Source: CAZYEI01 sp964646425
GTDB taxonomy: Bacteria; Bacillota_I; Bacilli_A; RFN20; JAISJY01
Direction: 5' to 3'
Length of the DNA stretch: 14,803 bases
NCBI GenBank assembly: GCA_964646425.1
Contig: CAZYEI010000030.1
Coordinates: 1 to 14,803, forward strand
Part shown: one piece after another, positions 6,652 to 14,803 of the stretch
Position numbering within the stretch: position 1 is the first letter of the stretch
Layout of the letters: the number at the start of each line of letters is the position of its first letter
Position numbers and translations under genes: made by a program
Notes under the pieces: model-generated
Seen by the model: only the letters and a program-made list of their open reading frames with translations
Database searches by the model: none
What the model was told of the DNA's origin: nothing

Positions 6652-9246
6652 TTAACAATCGTATAAACTTTCGCCATATTTATAGTCCGTTTTTAATTTA
6701 ACTCTTAAAGAAACGGCAGTTTCCATAGCTTGTTTGATTACTGGTATAGCTTTTTCCAACTCATCATTAGGCACTTCGAAAATAAGTTCATCATGAATTT
6801 GAAGTATCATTTTTGTTCTAAATTTATTTTCTTTTAATGCCTTATTAACTTTTATCATTGCAATTTTTATAATATCCGCAGCACTTCCTTGAATTGGCGT
6901 ATTCATTGCTACACGTTTCCCAAATTCTCTAATATTATAATTTTTTTCTTTTATTTCAGGAACATAACGTACACGATTAAAAATTGTTTTTACGTATCCT
7001 GTTTCTTGACAAGATTTAACAAGTTTATCTAAATAATTTTTAATTTGAGGATATGATTCAAAATACTTATTTATAAACCCTTTTGCTTCTTTAGGTGTAA
7101 TACCAATTTGTTCAGAAAGTCCCCAATCAGATATTCCATAAACAATTCCAAAATTCACAGCTTTAGCTTGTCTTCTCATTTGTGAAGTAACTTCTTCCAA
7201 ATTTACTCCAAAAATTTTTGTAGCCGTTAATGAATGAATATCTTCATCTAATTCAAAATCATTAATCATTTCCTCATCACCTGCTAAACTCGCTAATACT
7301 CTTAATTCAATTTGTGAATAGTCTAACGATAACAAGCAGCAGTTGTTTTGAGCAGCAATAAAGGATTTTCGTACAAGTCGAGTTTCTTCATCTCTAACTG
7401 AAATATTTTGTAAATTTGGCTCTTTACTCGAAAGTCTACCTGTTTGAGTCAATGCTTGATTGAAAATTGTATGTAATTTCCCATCATTATATAGATATTT
7501 TTTCATTCCTATTAAATAATTGCTTATTAATTTTTGATATTTTCGATATTGTAAAATTAAAGGAACTACATGATGATATGATTTTAAAGGCTCTAAAAAT
7601 TCAATTGAAGTAGACCTTTTTTTATTGTGCGGCAAATTTAATTCATCATATAAAAATACTGCAAGCTGAGATGGAGAATTTAGATTAAATGTTTTCCCAG
7701 CAATATCATAAATTTCATTTTCTAATGATTTTATTTTTAAATTATATATTTCAAATAATTGATCAAGAACATTAACATCTACTTTTACACCATAAAATTC
7801 CATTTCAGCAAGAATAAATGTAAGTGGAAACTCAATTTCTTCATATAGGTTAATCATGTTATTTCCTTTTAATTCGGTTTTTGCCTTTTCAAATGATTCA
7901 TATATAGCACGAGCTTTTTGAGCACAATAAATCTTTATATTTTCTTCCTCAAAATGACGTACACCATATATTTCTATAAAAGACGGTAATAGATAATCAT
8001 AATGAGCTAAAACCGAACTTGCGTCTTCTTTAATTGTAGGATCTAATAAATAAGTAGCTAGTAATATATCAAAGCAATAACCATTAACCTCTAAATTATG
8101 ATATCTGCATGAATTAATGCTTTTTTTAACATCCAATCCAATTTTACGATATTTATCATTTTTTAAATATTCTTGAAATTCTTGTTGATTTTTAACATTT
8201 TTATATTGGTATATGTATGTTCCTTTAGCTGAAGAAATAGCAAAATATAGAATTTCTCCCATAAAAGCATTTTCTTTATTAATCTCAACAATTAACGAAC
8301 TTAGATCATCTACATCATCTAATGAAAAATTTTCTTTTAATTCATACTCAATTAATTTTTCTTTATTCTCTTTATCATTGTATGAAACATTAGATAATTT
8401 TGACAATAATGATTTCAATTCTAATTTCAAATAAAAATTCTTCAAATCATCATAATGGACACCCTTATACATTAAATCATTAAGAGAAAATTCTAATGGT
8501 AAATCAGTAAAAATAGTAGCTAAGTTTTTACTCATTATGGCACTTTCTTTACCTGCTTTAATCTTTTCACCTAATTTTCCTTTATGTTCTGTGGCTAAAA
8601 CATTTTCTAAATTATTAAACTCTTGGAGTAATTTAATAGCAGTTTTATCTCCAATACCTTTAATTCCCGGAATATTATCACTGCTATCACCACATAGCCC
8701 TTTATAATCAATAATTTGTTTTGGAGTCAATCCCCATTCTTTCATTAAAGAATCTTCAGTCATATAAGAAACTTCGCTAATGCCTTTTTTAGTTAAACAT
8801 ACTGTAATTGATGGTGAAATAAGTTGAAGTAAATCTCTATCCCCTGAATAAATATGAACTTCTAAATTGCTTTTTTCAGCAAATTTAGCACAAGTCCCTA
8901 CAATATCATCAGCTTCAAAACCTTCTTTTTCATAATAAAAAACACCATAATTTTTTAAAAATTCCTTTACCAAAGGGAATTGTAAAGACAGATCTTCTGG
9001 AGTATCTTTTCGCCCCGCCTTATATTCACTATATTGATTATGCCTAAATGTTGGTTTTCCAGTATCAAAAGCAACTAATATATACTTTGGATTTTCTTTT
9101 TCCATAACCTTTTGAAACATATTAATAAAAGCCAACAAAGCATTTGTCGGAACTCCACTTCTTGTTCTTAATATTTGACCATAACTAGTTGCATAATACG
9201 CTCTAAACAGCAATGAATTACCATCAATTAATATCATTTTATCCAT
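6652..9246 (-). CDS. polA: DNA polymerase I with inactive 3'-5' exonuclease domain
   Basis: Pol I fills gaps in base- and nucleotide-excision repair and removes Okazaki RNA primers. The 864 residues contain three domains. The 5' nuclease (1-290) has LIDGNSLLFRAYYA, EGFEADDIVGT (108-118), SGDRDLLQL (134-142) and the GDSSDNIPGIKGIGDKTA helix-hairpin-helix region. The 3'-5' exonuclease fold (about 310-480) has lost its acidic set: the position of DxE is E321-I-N323, and other expected Asp residues are also replaced. The polymerase (about 480-864) has motif A LDYSQIELR (Asp642), motif B RRQAKAVNFGIVYG (Arg691, Lys695, Phe699, Tyr703) and motif C QIHDE (His818, Asp819, Glu820). The ATG at 9246 overlaps the end of dnaE by 8 nt and has GGAGG 9 nt before it, so it is chosen over the Met at codon 4. 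A proofreading-dead Pol I is normal in Bacillus relatives. Confidence 0.97.
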   Translation of the reverse strand: MDKMILIDGNSLLFRAYYATSYGQILRTRSGVPTNALLAFINMFQKVMEKENPKYILVAFDTGKPTFRHNQYSEYKAGRKDTPEDLSLQFPLVKEFLKNYGVFYYEKEGFEADDIVGTCAKFAEKSNLEVHIYSGDRDLLQLISPSITVCLTKKGISEVSYMTEDSLMKEWGLTPKQIIDYKGLCGDSSDNIPGIKGIGDKTAIKLLQEFNNLENVLATEHKGKLGEKIKAGKESAIMSKNLATIFTDLPLEFSLNDLMYKGVHYDDLKNFYLKLELKSLLSKLSNVSYNDKENKEKLIEYELKENFSLDDVDDLSSLIVEINKENAFMGEILYFAISSAKGTYIYQYKNVKNQQEFQEYLKNDKYRKIGLDVKKSINSCRYHNLEVNGYCFDILLATYLLDPTIKEDASSVLAHYDYLLPSFIEIYGVRHFEEENIKIYCAQKARAIYESFEKAKTELKGNNMINLYEEIEFPLTFILAEMEFYGVKVDVNVLDQLFEIYNLKIKSLENEIYDIAGKTFNLNSPSQLAVFLYDELNLPHNKKRSTSIEFLEPLKSYHHVVPLILQYRKYQKLISNYLIGMKKYLYNDGKLHTIFNQALTQTGRLSSKEPNLQNISVRDEETRLVRKSFIAAQNNCCLLSLDYSQIELRVLASLAGDEEMINDFELDEDIHSLTATKIFGVNLEEVTSQMRRQAKAVNFGIVYGISDWGLSEQIGITPKEAKGFINKYFESYPQIKNYLDKLVKSCQETGYVKTIFNRVRYVPEIKEKNYNIREFGKRVAMNTPIQGSAADIIKIAMIKVNKALKENKFRTKMILQIHDELIFEVPNDELEKAIPVIKQAMETAVSLRVKLKTDYKYGESLYDC

Positions 9247-12200
9247 TTAATAATTCCTCCATATTTTTTTCAAAAAGAATTTTTCTCGCAATTATATTTA
9301 CATTTAATTTAAATTGAATATATCCTTCAATTGTATAAAATTTTCCTACCACTAACTCTTTTTTTAATCGACTATATATATCAGGAAACAAAATTACTTC
9401 TATTGACGAAGTTTCATCAATGCATGAAAGAAATGCCATTTCTTCTCCTACTTTAGTCTTTGAAATATAAATATTATCCAAATACACTAAAACTTTCACA
9501 TTATTTTTTTCTTTTAAATTTAAGCACTCGCTTATTGAATAATACTTTGCTAAATGTAATTTATTTCTAAGCTTAACTAAAGGAATAGGACTAACAATTA
9601 AACCCATTACTTCTTTTTCCATTAAAATACTATCCATCAATGGAATATCATAATTAACAATTTGTGGACGAGGTGCTAATGAATAATCTATATTTATCTG
9701 TTCACCTAAAGTTGTTGTAATCAAACTGCAATATTGAAGCATTGACATTAAATTTGCTAATAATGTTTTTTTATTTAATCCAAAGCAAGAACAAGCGCCT
9801 GCCATTATTAAATTCCGATACTGTTCTTCATTGCCACCATAAATTAATGTTCTTGCAATAAAATCTAAAATAGAAGTAAATTTTGCTTTTGCTCGTTCTC
9901 TTATAATATTTTGAACGAATGCAATGTTTAATCCCTTAATTGAAGTTAATGGAAAAATAATTTGCTTATTAAATATTTTAAATTCATCAGTTGAATAAAG
10001 AATATTAGGACACAAAAAATTAATCCCTTGTTTTTTAGCACTATTTAAATAATCTAAAAATTTTGTATCTTTGCTAAAATTGCCTTTGAACATATTTAAA
10101 ATACCACAATAAAAAGACAATGGATAATAAGATTTTATGTAAGCCATTTGATAAGATAAATATGTATATGAAACAGAATGAGCCTTATTAAAACCATAAT
10201 CTGCAAATTTAACAATTAAATTAAATATATCTTTTGCCAAGTCTATACTATATTTATTATTAACTGCACCATTTATAAAATCAGACTCAATACTTTTTAA
10301 TTTATTTAATTCTTTTTTGCCAATGGCACGTCTTACTAAATCGGCTTTTCCTAAACTAAAGCCGGCCATTACTTGTAATATTTGCATAATTTGTTCTTGA
10401 TAAACAATAATACCATATGTTTCTTTTAAAATAGGTTCTAAATCCTTATGTAAATATGTAATTGGTTCTTTTCCATGTTTTCTTCTTTCATAAACTTCAA
10501 TTTGATCCATTGGTCCAGGTCTAAATAAAGCTATTATTGCCACTAAATCCATAAAGCAAGTTGGCTTAATTAAATTAATAACCTTTTGCATACCTTTTGA
10601 TTCAAATTGAAATACACCAAAAGTTGAAAATTTCACCATATCAGAATATACTCTTGGATCCTCATAATTAATATTTCTTAAGTTAAAGTTAGCATCTTCA
10701 GACACCAAAATATTATTTAAGCAATTTTGAATAATACTTAAATTTTTTAAAGCTAACAAGTCCATCTTAAGTAGTCCTGTTCTTTCTAATTTTAACATAT
10801 CCATCGAAGTAACCATTGTATTTTCATCTTGATAATATACCGGAATATTATTAAATAACTCATCTTGACTTAAAACTATACCAGCAGCATGAATTGTAGT
10901 TTGACGAGGTAAACCTTCAATTTCTAAGGCATTATTATATATTTTTTGATAAATATCTCGTGAATTGACATACTTTCTAAAATTATTATTATTTATATAA
11001 ATATTCCTTAAATTACTCTCATGAGATACATCAGGAATACTTCTTAAAAAGGCATCTATTTCATATTGTGATAATCCATATACTTTAGCAACATCTCTTA
11101 ATGCTTGTTTAACTTTAAAAGTAGATAAAGCTAATACATGAGATACTTTATCTTTTCCATATTTATTTTTTAAATATTCAATAACTTCTTCACGCCTAGT
11201 ATCCAAAAAATCAACATCAATATCAGGCATTGAAACTCTTTCAGGATTTAAAAACCTTTCAAATAATAAATTATATTGAAGTGGGTCAATTTCCGTAATT
11301 CCTAAAGAGTAGGCAACCAAGCTTGCAGCACCACTACCTCTACCAGGCCCTACTAAAATACCATTTTTCTTTGCAAAAAAAACATAGTCATATACAATTA
11401 AAAAATAATCAGTAAATCCCATTTTTTGAATTATGTTTAATTCATATAATAATCTATTTGCATAATTCGAGGTAATTTTACCATTTAGTCTTTTTTCCAA
11501 TCCCTTTTTACATAGTGCTATTAAAAAATCTTTTTTATTCCCCTTTTCTTTATCCCATGGATATGAAGGCAACATCGCTTGATGCTTATCTAAATTGACT
11601 TTGCATTTAACAGCAAGTCTATTAACTTCTTCAATTTCATCTTTATCAAAAAATCTAATAATATCCTTATTTGATAAATAAAAACAATTTTCAAAATTAG
11701 AAGCAACTTCTTCAATTTTCACACCATTTTTTATTGCATTTAATACTCTTAAAGTAGCAATATCTTTTTCTGTACCACATCTAATTTCTGGAAAATATAA
11801 ACGAGGAATAAAATTTTCCTTAGCTAAACTTCTTAACAAATTAACTCTATCTTCATTAAAATCTAATTCAATGCCTAAATATACTAATGAATATATCTTT
11901 TTTAATAAATATACATAATTATTAAAATAAATCGAATTTAATCTTGTATTACTATTAAATGGCCCATTTATCGAAGGAATAATTGCCGCAATTCCTTTTC
12001 CATACTCTTGTATTTCTTCAAACAAAACAGGAGTTATTTTAGATTTACTAACCAAATTTGATAATTTACACAAATTTTTATAGCCAATATCATCTAGTGC
12101 AATTAAACATAATGAATGAATATTGTCATCATAATTTACCTTAATTTCTACCCCAAAAATTGCTGTTAACGAATTTTTTTTACAAAGTTCATCTAATTCG

Positions 12201-12337
12201 TAATAAGAAAACATTACATTTTTATCACAAATACATACATATGATTCATTATGCTTAATTGCATTATTTACAATATCTTCCACTTTTAAGGAACTATAAA
12301 AAAAGGAATAACAAGATTTAATGTTTAAATGAATCAT
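9239..12337 (-). CDS. dnaE: DNA polymerase III alpha subunit, DnaE type
   Basis: This is the C-family replicative polymerase; in Firmicutes, DnaE usually works alongside PolC, which is not in this window. I set the start at ATG 12337 (1032 aa, MIHLNIKSCYSFF), preceded by AGGAGGA. A TTG 16 codons upstream stays in frame but lies inside the -10/transcript start region and cannot be used. Domains: PHP (1-about 210), whose metal motifs are degenerate (HLNIKS for HLHVHS; CDKNVMFS for TDHGNMFG). The polymerase core has the Gly-rich VGPGRGSGAASLVAY (329-343), catalytic PDIDVDF (Asp372, Asp374) and third Asp526 in GLLKMDLLALKNL. Fingers contain RPGPMDQIEVYERRKHG (606-622) and VYQEQIMQI. A helix-hairpin-helix near SIKGLNIAFVQNII (799-812) and a C-terminal OB fold (about 945-1020) follow. 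It is the first gene of dnaE-polA-fpg/coaE, and its stop overlaps the polA start. Confidence 0.96.
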   Translation of the reverse strand: MIHLNIKSCYSFFYSSLKVEDIVNNAIKHNESYVCICDKNVMFSYYELDELCKKNSLTAIFGVEIKVNYDDNIHSLCLIALDDIGYKNLCKLSNLVSKSKITPVLFEEIQEYGKGIAAIIPSINGPFNSNTRLNSIYFNNYVYLLKKIYSLVYLGIELDFNEDRVNLLRSLAKENFIPRLYFPEIRCGTEKDIATLRVLNAIKNGVKIEEVASNFENCFYLSNKDIIRFFDKDEIEEVNRLAVKCKVNLDKHQAMLPSYPWDKEKGNKKDFLIALCKKGLEKRLNGKITSNYANRLLYELNIIQKMGFTDYFLIVYDYVFFAKKNGILVGPGRGSGAASLVAYSLGITEIDPLQYNLLFERFLNPERVSMPDIDVDFLDTRREEVIEYLKNKYGKDKVSHVLALSTFKVKQALRDVAKVYGLSQYEIDAFLRSIPDVSHESNLRNIYINNNNFRKYVNSRDIYQKIYNNALEIEGLPRQTTIHAAGIVLSQDELFNNIPVYYQDENTMVTSMDMLKLERTGLLKMDLLALKNLSIIQNCLNNILVSEDANFNLRNINYEDPRVYSDMVKFSTFGVFQFESKGMQKVINLIKPTCFMDLVAIIALFRPGPMDQIEVYERRKHGKEPITYLHKDLEPILKETYGIIVYQEQIMQILQVMAGFSLGKADLVRRAIGKKELNKLKSIESDFINGAVNNKYSIDLAKDIFNLIVKFADYGFNKAHSVSYTYLSYQMAYIKSYYPLSFYCGILNMFKGNFSKDTKFLDYLNSAKKQGINFLCPNILYSTDEFKIFNKQIIFPLTSIKGLNIAFVQNIIRERAKAKFTSILDFIARTLIYGGNEEQYRNLIMAGACSCFGLNKKTLLANLMSMLQYCSLITTTLGEQINIDYSLAPRPQIVNYDIPLMDSILMEKEVMGLIVSPIPLVKLRNKLHLAKYYSISECLNLKEKNNVKVLVYLDNIYISKTKVGEEMAFLSCIDETSSIEVILFPDIYSRLKKELVVGKFYTIEGYIQFKLNVNIIARKILFEKNMEELLNG

Positions 12338-12373
12338 ATATATTCCTCCTATTCTATCAAAATAACTATTTTT

Positions 12374-12402
12374 ATTATAACCCAATCACCCTTTTATTTC
12401 AA
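12374..12402 (-). promoter_or_regulatory. Near-consensus promoter of the dnaE operon
   Basis: On the minus strand there is TTGAAA (-35, 12397-12402), a 17-bp spacer and a perfect TATAAT (-10, 12374-12379). Transcription should begin near 12367, about 30 nt before the dnaE ATG. The -35 is part of one arm of an inverted repeat (12395-12415). Confidence 0.75.
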
Positions 12403-12415
12403 TCTTATTGAAATA
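12395..12415. repeat. Inverted repeat, 9-bp arms, in the dnaE/U32 divergent intergenic region
   Basis: Arms TATTTCAAT (12395-12403) and ATTGAAATA (12407-12415) are perfect complements around a 3-bp centre, CTT. The left arm covers the dnaE -35. The right arm is some 30 bp upstream of the U32-gene -35. A short spacer and perfect dyad fit a dimeric repressor site better than an RNA terminator, as no T-run follows on either strand. The same 9-mer is found twice upstream of ppdK. Confidence 0.5.
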
Positions 12416-12444
12416 TGAATATCACACATAAATTAATATATGCC

Positions 12445-12473
12445 TTAAAAAAATTAATAAAGCATGTTATAAT
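12445..12473 (+). promoter_or_regulatory. Extended -10 promoter of the U32 family gene
   Basis: TGTTATAAT (12465-12473) is an extended -10 with perfect TATAAT at 12468-12473. A poor -35 TTAAAA (12445-12450) sits 17 bp upstream. Transcription would begin near 12480, so the leader is only about 10 nt and consists mainly of the SD GGTGA, five bases before the ATG at 12490. Confidence 0.65.
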
Positions 12474-12489
12474 TAAAGCGGTGATATAA

Positions 12490-14694
12490 ATGAGCAAAAG
12501 AATTGAATTATTAGCTCCAGCAGCAGATTTTGAATGTTTAAAAGCAGCTATAAGTGCAGGAGCAACAAGTGTATATTTAGGTGTTGGCAAAATGAATGCT
12601 AGACAATATGCTACAAACTTTTCAATTGAAGAATTAAAAAGTGCTCTTTTCTATGCTCATATTCGTAATGTAAAAATTTTTGTTGCTCTAAATATTTTAT
12701 TTTCTGACAATCAATTAAATGATGTTTATGAATTAATTGATAAATTATATTTATTAGGAGTCGATGGACTAATTATTCAAGATTTTGGAATTCTTAATTA
12801 TGTCTTAAATCAATATCCAGATTGGTTTATTTCCGCAAGTACCCAAATGAGCATTGACTCTCTAGAAGGAGTTAAATTTCTAGAAAAGATAGGTGTCAAA
12901 AGAGTTGTATTAGCACGAGAATGCAATATTCAGCAAATAAATTATATCAAGCAAAATACGAATATAGAAATTGAAGTATTTGGACATGGTGCCTTATGCG
13001 TATGTGTATCAGGACAATGTTTGTTAAGTCATCATATTGGAGCAAGAAGTGGAAATCGTGGTACATGTGCTCAACCATGTCGAAAAAAATATCAACTGAT
13101 TAACATAAATACTAACACTAAAATTTCTGAATTATGTTATTTATTAAGTATGAAAGACTTAAAAACAATTGATAGACTTCCAGAACTAATAAATACAAAT
13201 ATCGACAGTCTTAAAATTGAAGGACGAATGAAATCAAGTCAATATGTTTATAATATTGTATCTCACTATGCAAATGCCTTAGAAAACCCAACAATTCCAA
13301 TAAATGATAGTAAATTAAACTACACTTTTCAAAGAACATTCACATCTGGACATTTATTTAATAGCGATGTGAGTAATATAGTAAATCGTACTAGACCAAA
13401 TCATGTAGGAATGGAAATAGGAAAAGTAAATAAAGTCCTAGCAAATGGCAAAATTGAAATTTTTATCTCAGAAAAATTATTTCAAAATGATTTCATAAGA
13501 ATTGAAACAAAAAATAAAGATATTGAATATAAAATAGCCAAATTATATGATAAAAATAACAATCTCATAAATCATATAGAAAATGGAATAGCCTATATTA
13601 AAATACAAGAAAAACCATTGGCTAACGATAAAATATTTTTAACAGATTCATTTAATTTTAATAAAGAAATAGTTAAACTTTATCCCTGTGAATATAAAAG
13701 ATTACCCTTATTTTTCACTATTAAAGGGCAAATAAATGATTATTTAAAATTAATAGTTTACGATGATAATGGCATTATTGTTGAAGTATTAAGCACTGTT
13801 TTATTAGAACAAGCAACAAATTTAACTTTAACTCATGAAAGAATAAAAATGCAATTAAATAAATTAAATGATACGCCTTATTATTTAAAAAAATGCATTA
13901 TTAATATACCAAACAACGCTTATATTCCAATTAAGGAACTTAATGAATTAAGAAGAAAAGCAATTAAATTATTAAATGAAAAAAAATGCTACATTTCTCG
14001 CCAAAGTAACATTTTAAAAATTGAAAAAAAGAAAAATATAAATGCTCCATTGAACACTAAATATATTCTTACAGCATATGTTCATACTAAAGAACAATAT
14101 GATGCATGTAAAGAAAAAGGAATTGAACATATTTATTTTAAAAATGTAATTGAAGAAGCACATGAAAATTATAATATTGATTTTAATAGTGAATTACTTA
14201 TAGGAAATTATGGAGGCCTTAATTTAAGTAAGAAGGCACTATCAATTGCTAATCATAATTTAAATTGCTATAATCATACATCATTATATGAATTAAGCAA
14301 ATATTGTGAAAGAGTAACTATGTCATTAGAAATTGAATGTGACGATTTGATAAATATAGTAAAAAACTACATTAATAATTATGAATTAATACCAAACATA
14401 GAATATGTTATCTATGGAAAAATCAACTTAATGACTGCTAAATATTGTCCACTAAAACATTATAATCAATGTGGATTATGTAAAAATAATCATTATATTT
14501 TAAAAGATGAATATGGTTCTTTTCCAATTTATACTGATAATAATTGCTATTTACATATTTTATCAAATAAACCACTCAACCGTAAAAAAGATATTATTAA
14601 ACTTCTTCCTTATGTTTCTTATTTTAGACTAAACTTTACTGATGAAAGTAAGATAGAAACTTTAAAAATAATAGATTTATATAATAAAATTTAA
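12490..14694 (+). CDS. Peptidase U32 family protein, RlhA/YdcP-like (probable RNA hydroxylation factor)
   Basis: U32 proteins were first called collagenase-like proteases. The E. coli members RlhA (23S rRNA C2501) and TrhP (tRNA U34) are instead needed for RNA hydroxylation and carry an Fe-S cluster. This 734-residue protein has the family start RIELLAPAADFECLKAAISAGA (quoted as LLAPAADFE at 7-15), a TIM-barrel-like N-terminal half with ISASTQMS (114-121), and the U32 signature EVFGHGALCVC..GQCLLS (162-180). Candidate cluster cysteines are Cys170, Cys177, Cys193 and Cys197, followed by LKIEGRMKS (241-249). The middle (about 380-500) resembles the DUF3656-type insert of RlhA. A C-terminal part has Cys653-x7-Cys661-x2-Cys664 and Cys686 with KDEYGSFPI, a second possible metal site. 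It is longer than the roughly 650-aa E. coli RlhA. Target RNA versus peptidase role cannot be decided from sequence. Confidence 0.87.
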   Translation: MSKRIELLAPAADFECLKAAISAGATSVYLGVGKMNARQYATNFSIEELKSALFYAHIRNVKIFVALNILFSDNQLNDVYELIDKLYLLGVDGLIIQDFGILNYVLNQYPDWFISASTQMSIDSLEGVKFLEKIGVKRVVLARECNIQQINYIKQNTNIEIEVFGHGALCVCVSGQCLLSHHIGARSGNRGTCAQPCRKKYQLININTNTKISELCYLLSMKDLKTIDRLPELINTNIDSLKIEGRMKSSQYVYNIVSHYANALENPTIPINDSKLNYTFQRTFTSGHLFNSDVSNIVNRTRPNHVGMEIGKVNKVLANGKIEIFISEKLFQNDFIRIETKNKDIEYKIAKLYDKNNNLINHIENGIAYIKIQEKPLANDKIFLTDSFNFNKEIVKLYPCEYKRLPLFFTIKGQINDYLKLIVYDDNGIIVEVLSTVLLEQATNLTLTHERIKMQLNKLNDTPYYLKKCIINIPNNAYIPIKELNELRRKAIKLLNEKKCYISRQSNILKIEKKKNINAPLNTKYILTAYVHTKEQYDACKEKGIEHIYFKNVIEEAHENYNIDFNSELLIGNYGGLNLSKKALSIANHNLNCYNHTSLYELSKYCERVTMSLEIECDDLINIVKNYINNYELIPNIEYVIYGKINLMTAKYCPLKHYNQCGLCKNNHYILKDEYGSFPIYTDNNCYLHILSNKPLNRKKDIIKLLPYVSYFRLNFTDESKIETLKIIDLYNKI

Positions 14695-14803
14695 CTATTT
14701 TAATATAAATCAAATACAAAATAAAAAGGTTTAAAGTGAAATAGTCACTCTGAACTTGTAAGATAAAAGTAGACAATGTACAAAAAAGGCAAAAATGTAC
14801 AAA
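14695..14803. other. Gene-free right end with two AATGTACAAA repeats (possible IS terminus)
   Basis: No gene is visible after the U32 stop. AATGTACAAA lies at 14775-14784 and 14794-14803, 19 bp apart, each preceded by a GAC or GGC. Spaced repeats of this kind resemble the multiple terminal repeats of IS21-family elements, but only one end is visible and no transposase is present. A small inverted repeat AGTGA-AATAG-TCACT (14735-14749) sits upstream. It has no T-run on the plus strand, so I cannot name a terminator for the U32 gene. Confidence 0.3.

Noticed and set aside
12338..12385. Longer DnaE starting at an upstream in-frame TTG
   Set aside because: The TTG lies upstream of the expected transcript start and next to the -10, while the ATG at 12337 has a perfect AGGAGGA and begins with the family's N-terminal sequence.
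12405..12590. Short minus-strand open frame over the start of the U32 gene
   Set aside because: It is antisense to the conserved U32 N-terminus, overlaps promoter elements and resembles no known protein.
1..14803. CRISPR, toxin-antitoxin, phage defence or other novel multi-gene system
   Set aside because: Both strands are nearly filled by recognisable housekeeping genes; the gaps are short and contain only promoters, one terminator and short repeats.
1..14803. Mycoplasma genetic code (TGA = Trp)
   Set aside because: Trp residues at conserved positions use TGG and all genes read full length without in-frame TGA, so the standard code fits.

Overview
The window is AT-rich bacterial DNA with a compact, mostly single-strand layout. 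It reads with the standard genetic code: Trp is TGG and every gene closes at a normal stop. Gene content points to a low-GC member of Bacillota, perhaps an Erysipelotrichia-like or Acholeplasma-related gut Bacilli lineage. The main markers are the Firmicutes-specific initiation proteins DnaB (DnaD-like) and DnaI, a Bacillus-type DNA polymerase I whose proofreading site is lost, a PPi-dependent pyruvate phosphate dikinase and a ROK sugar kinase. The lineage is inferred from gene content, not from a database search.

Layout from right to left, in the direction of minus-strand transcription. The operon dnaE (Pol III alpha) - polA (Pol I) - a single gene fusing fpg/mutM (8-oxoG glycosylase) to coaE (dephospho-CoA kinase) starts at a near-consensus promoter (about 12374-12402). 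It ends at a strong hairpin terminator (5118-5149). The second operon, dnaB - dnaI - glk, starts at an extended -10 promoter (about 5009). Its genes are packed with 1-11 nt gaps. It is followed by ppdK, which has its own promoter (1853-1881) and runs off the left edge. On the plus strand, divergent from dnaE, lies one long peptidase-U32 family gene of RlhA/YdcP type, with its own extended -10 promoter. The last 110 bases hold no gene; two spaced AATGTACAAA repeats there may be the outer end of an insertion sequence that lies beyond the window.

Biologically this is a replication/repair island (replicative polymerase, gap-filling polymerase, base-excision glycosylase, helicase-loading proteins). 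CoA synthesis is carried inside it by gene fusion, and a central-carbon pair (sugar kinase, PPDK) is attached downstream. The polA-fpg-coaE and dnaB-dnaI neighbourhoods are known from Bacillus, and dnaE-exonuclease-fpg-coaE from mycoplasmas. The nrdR gene that often sits before dnaB in Bacillus is absent. I saw no CRISPR array, tRNA, rRNA, prophage or defence system. The most unusual items are the Fpg-CoaE fusion, the ROK kinase that has lost three of four zinc ligands, the degenerate PHP domain of DnaE, and a shared 9-bp motif at the ppdK and dnaE promoters.
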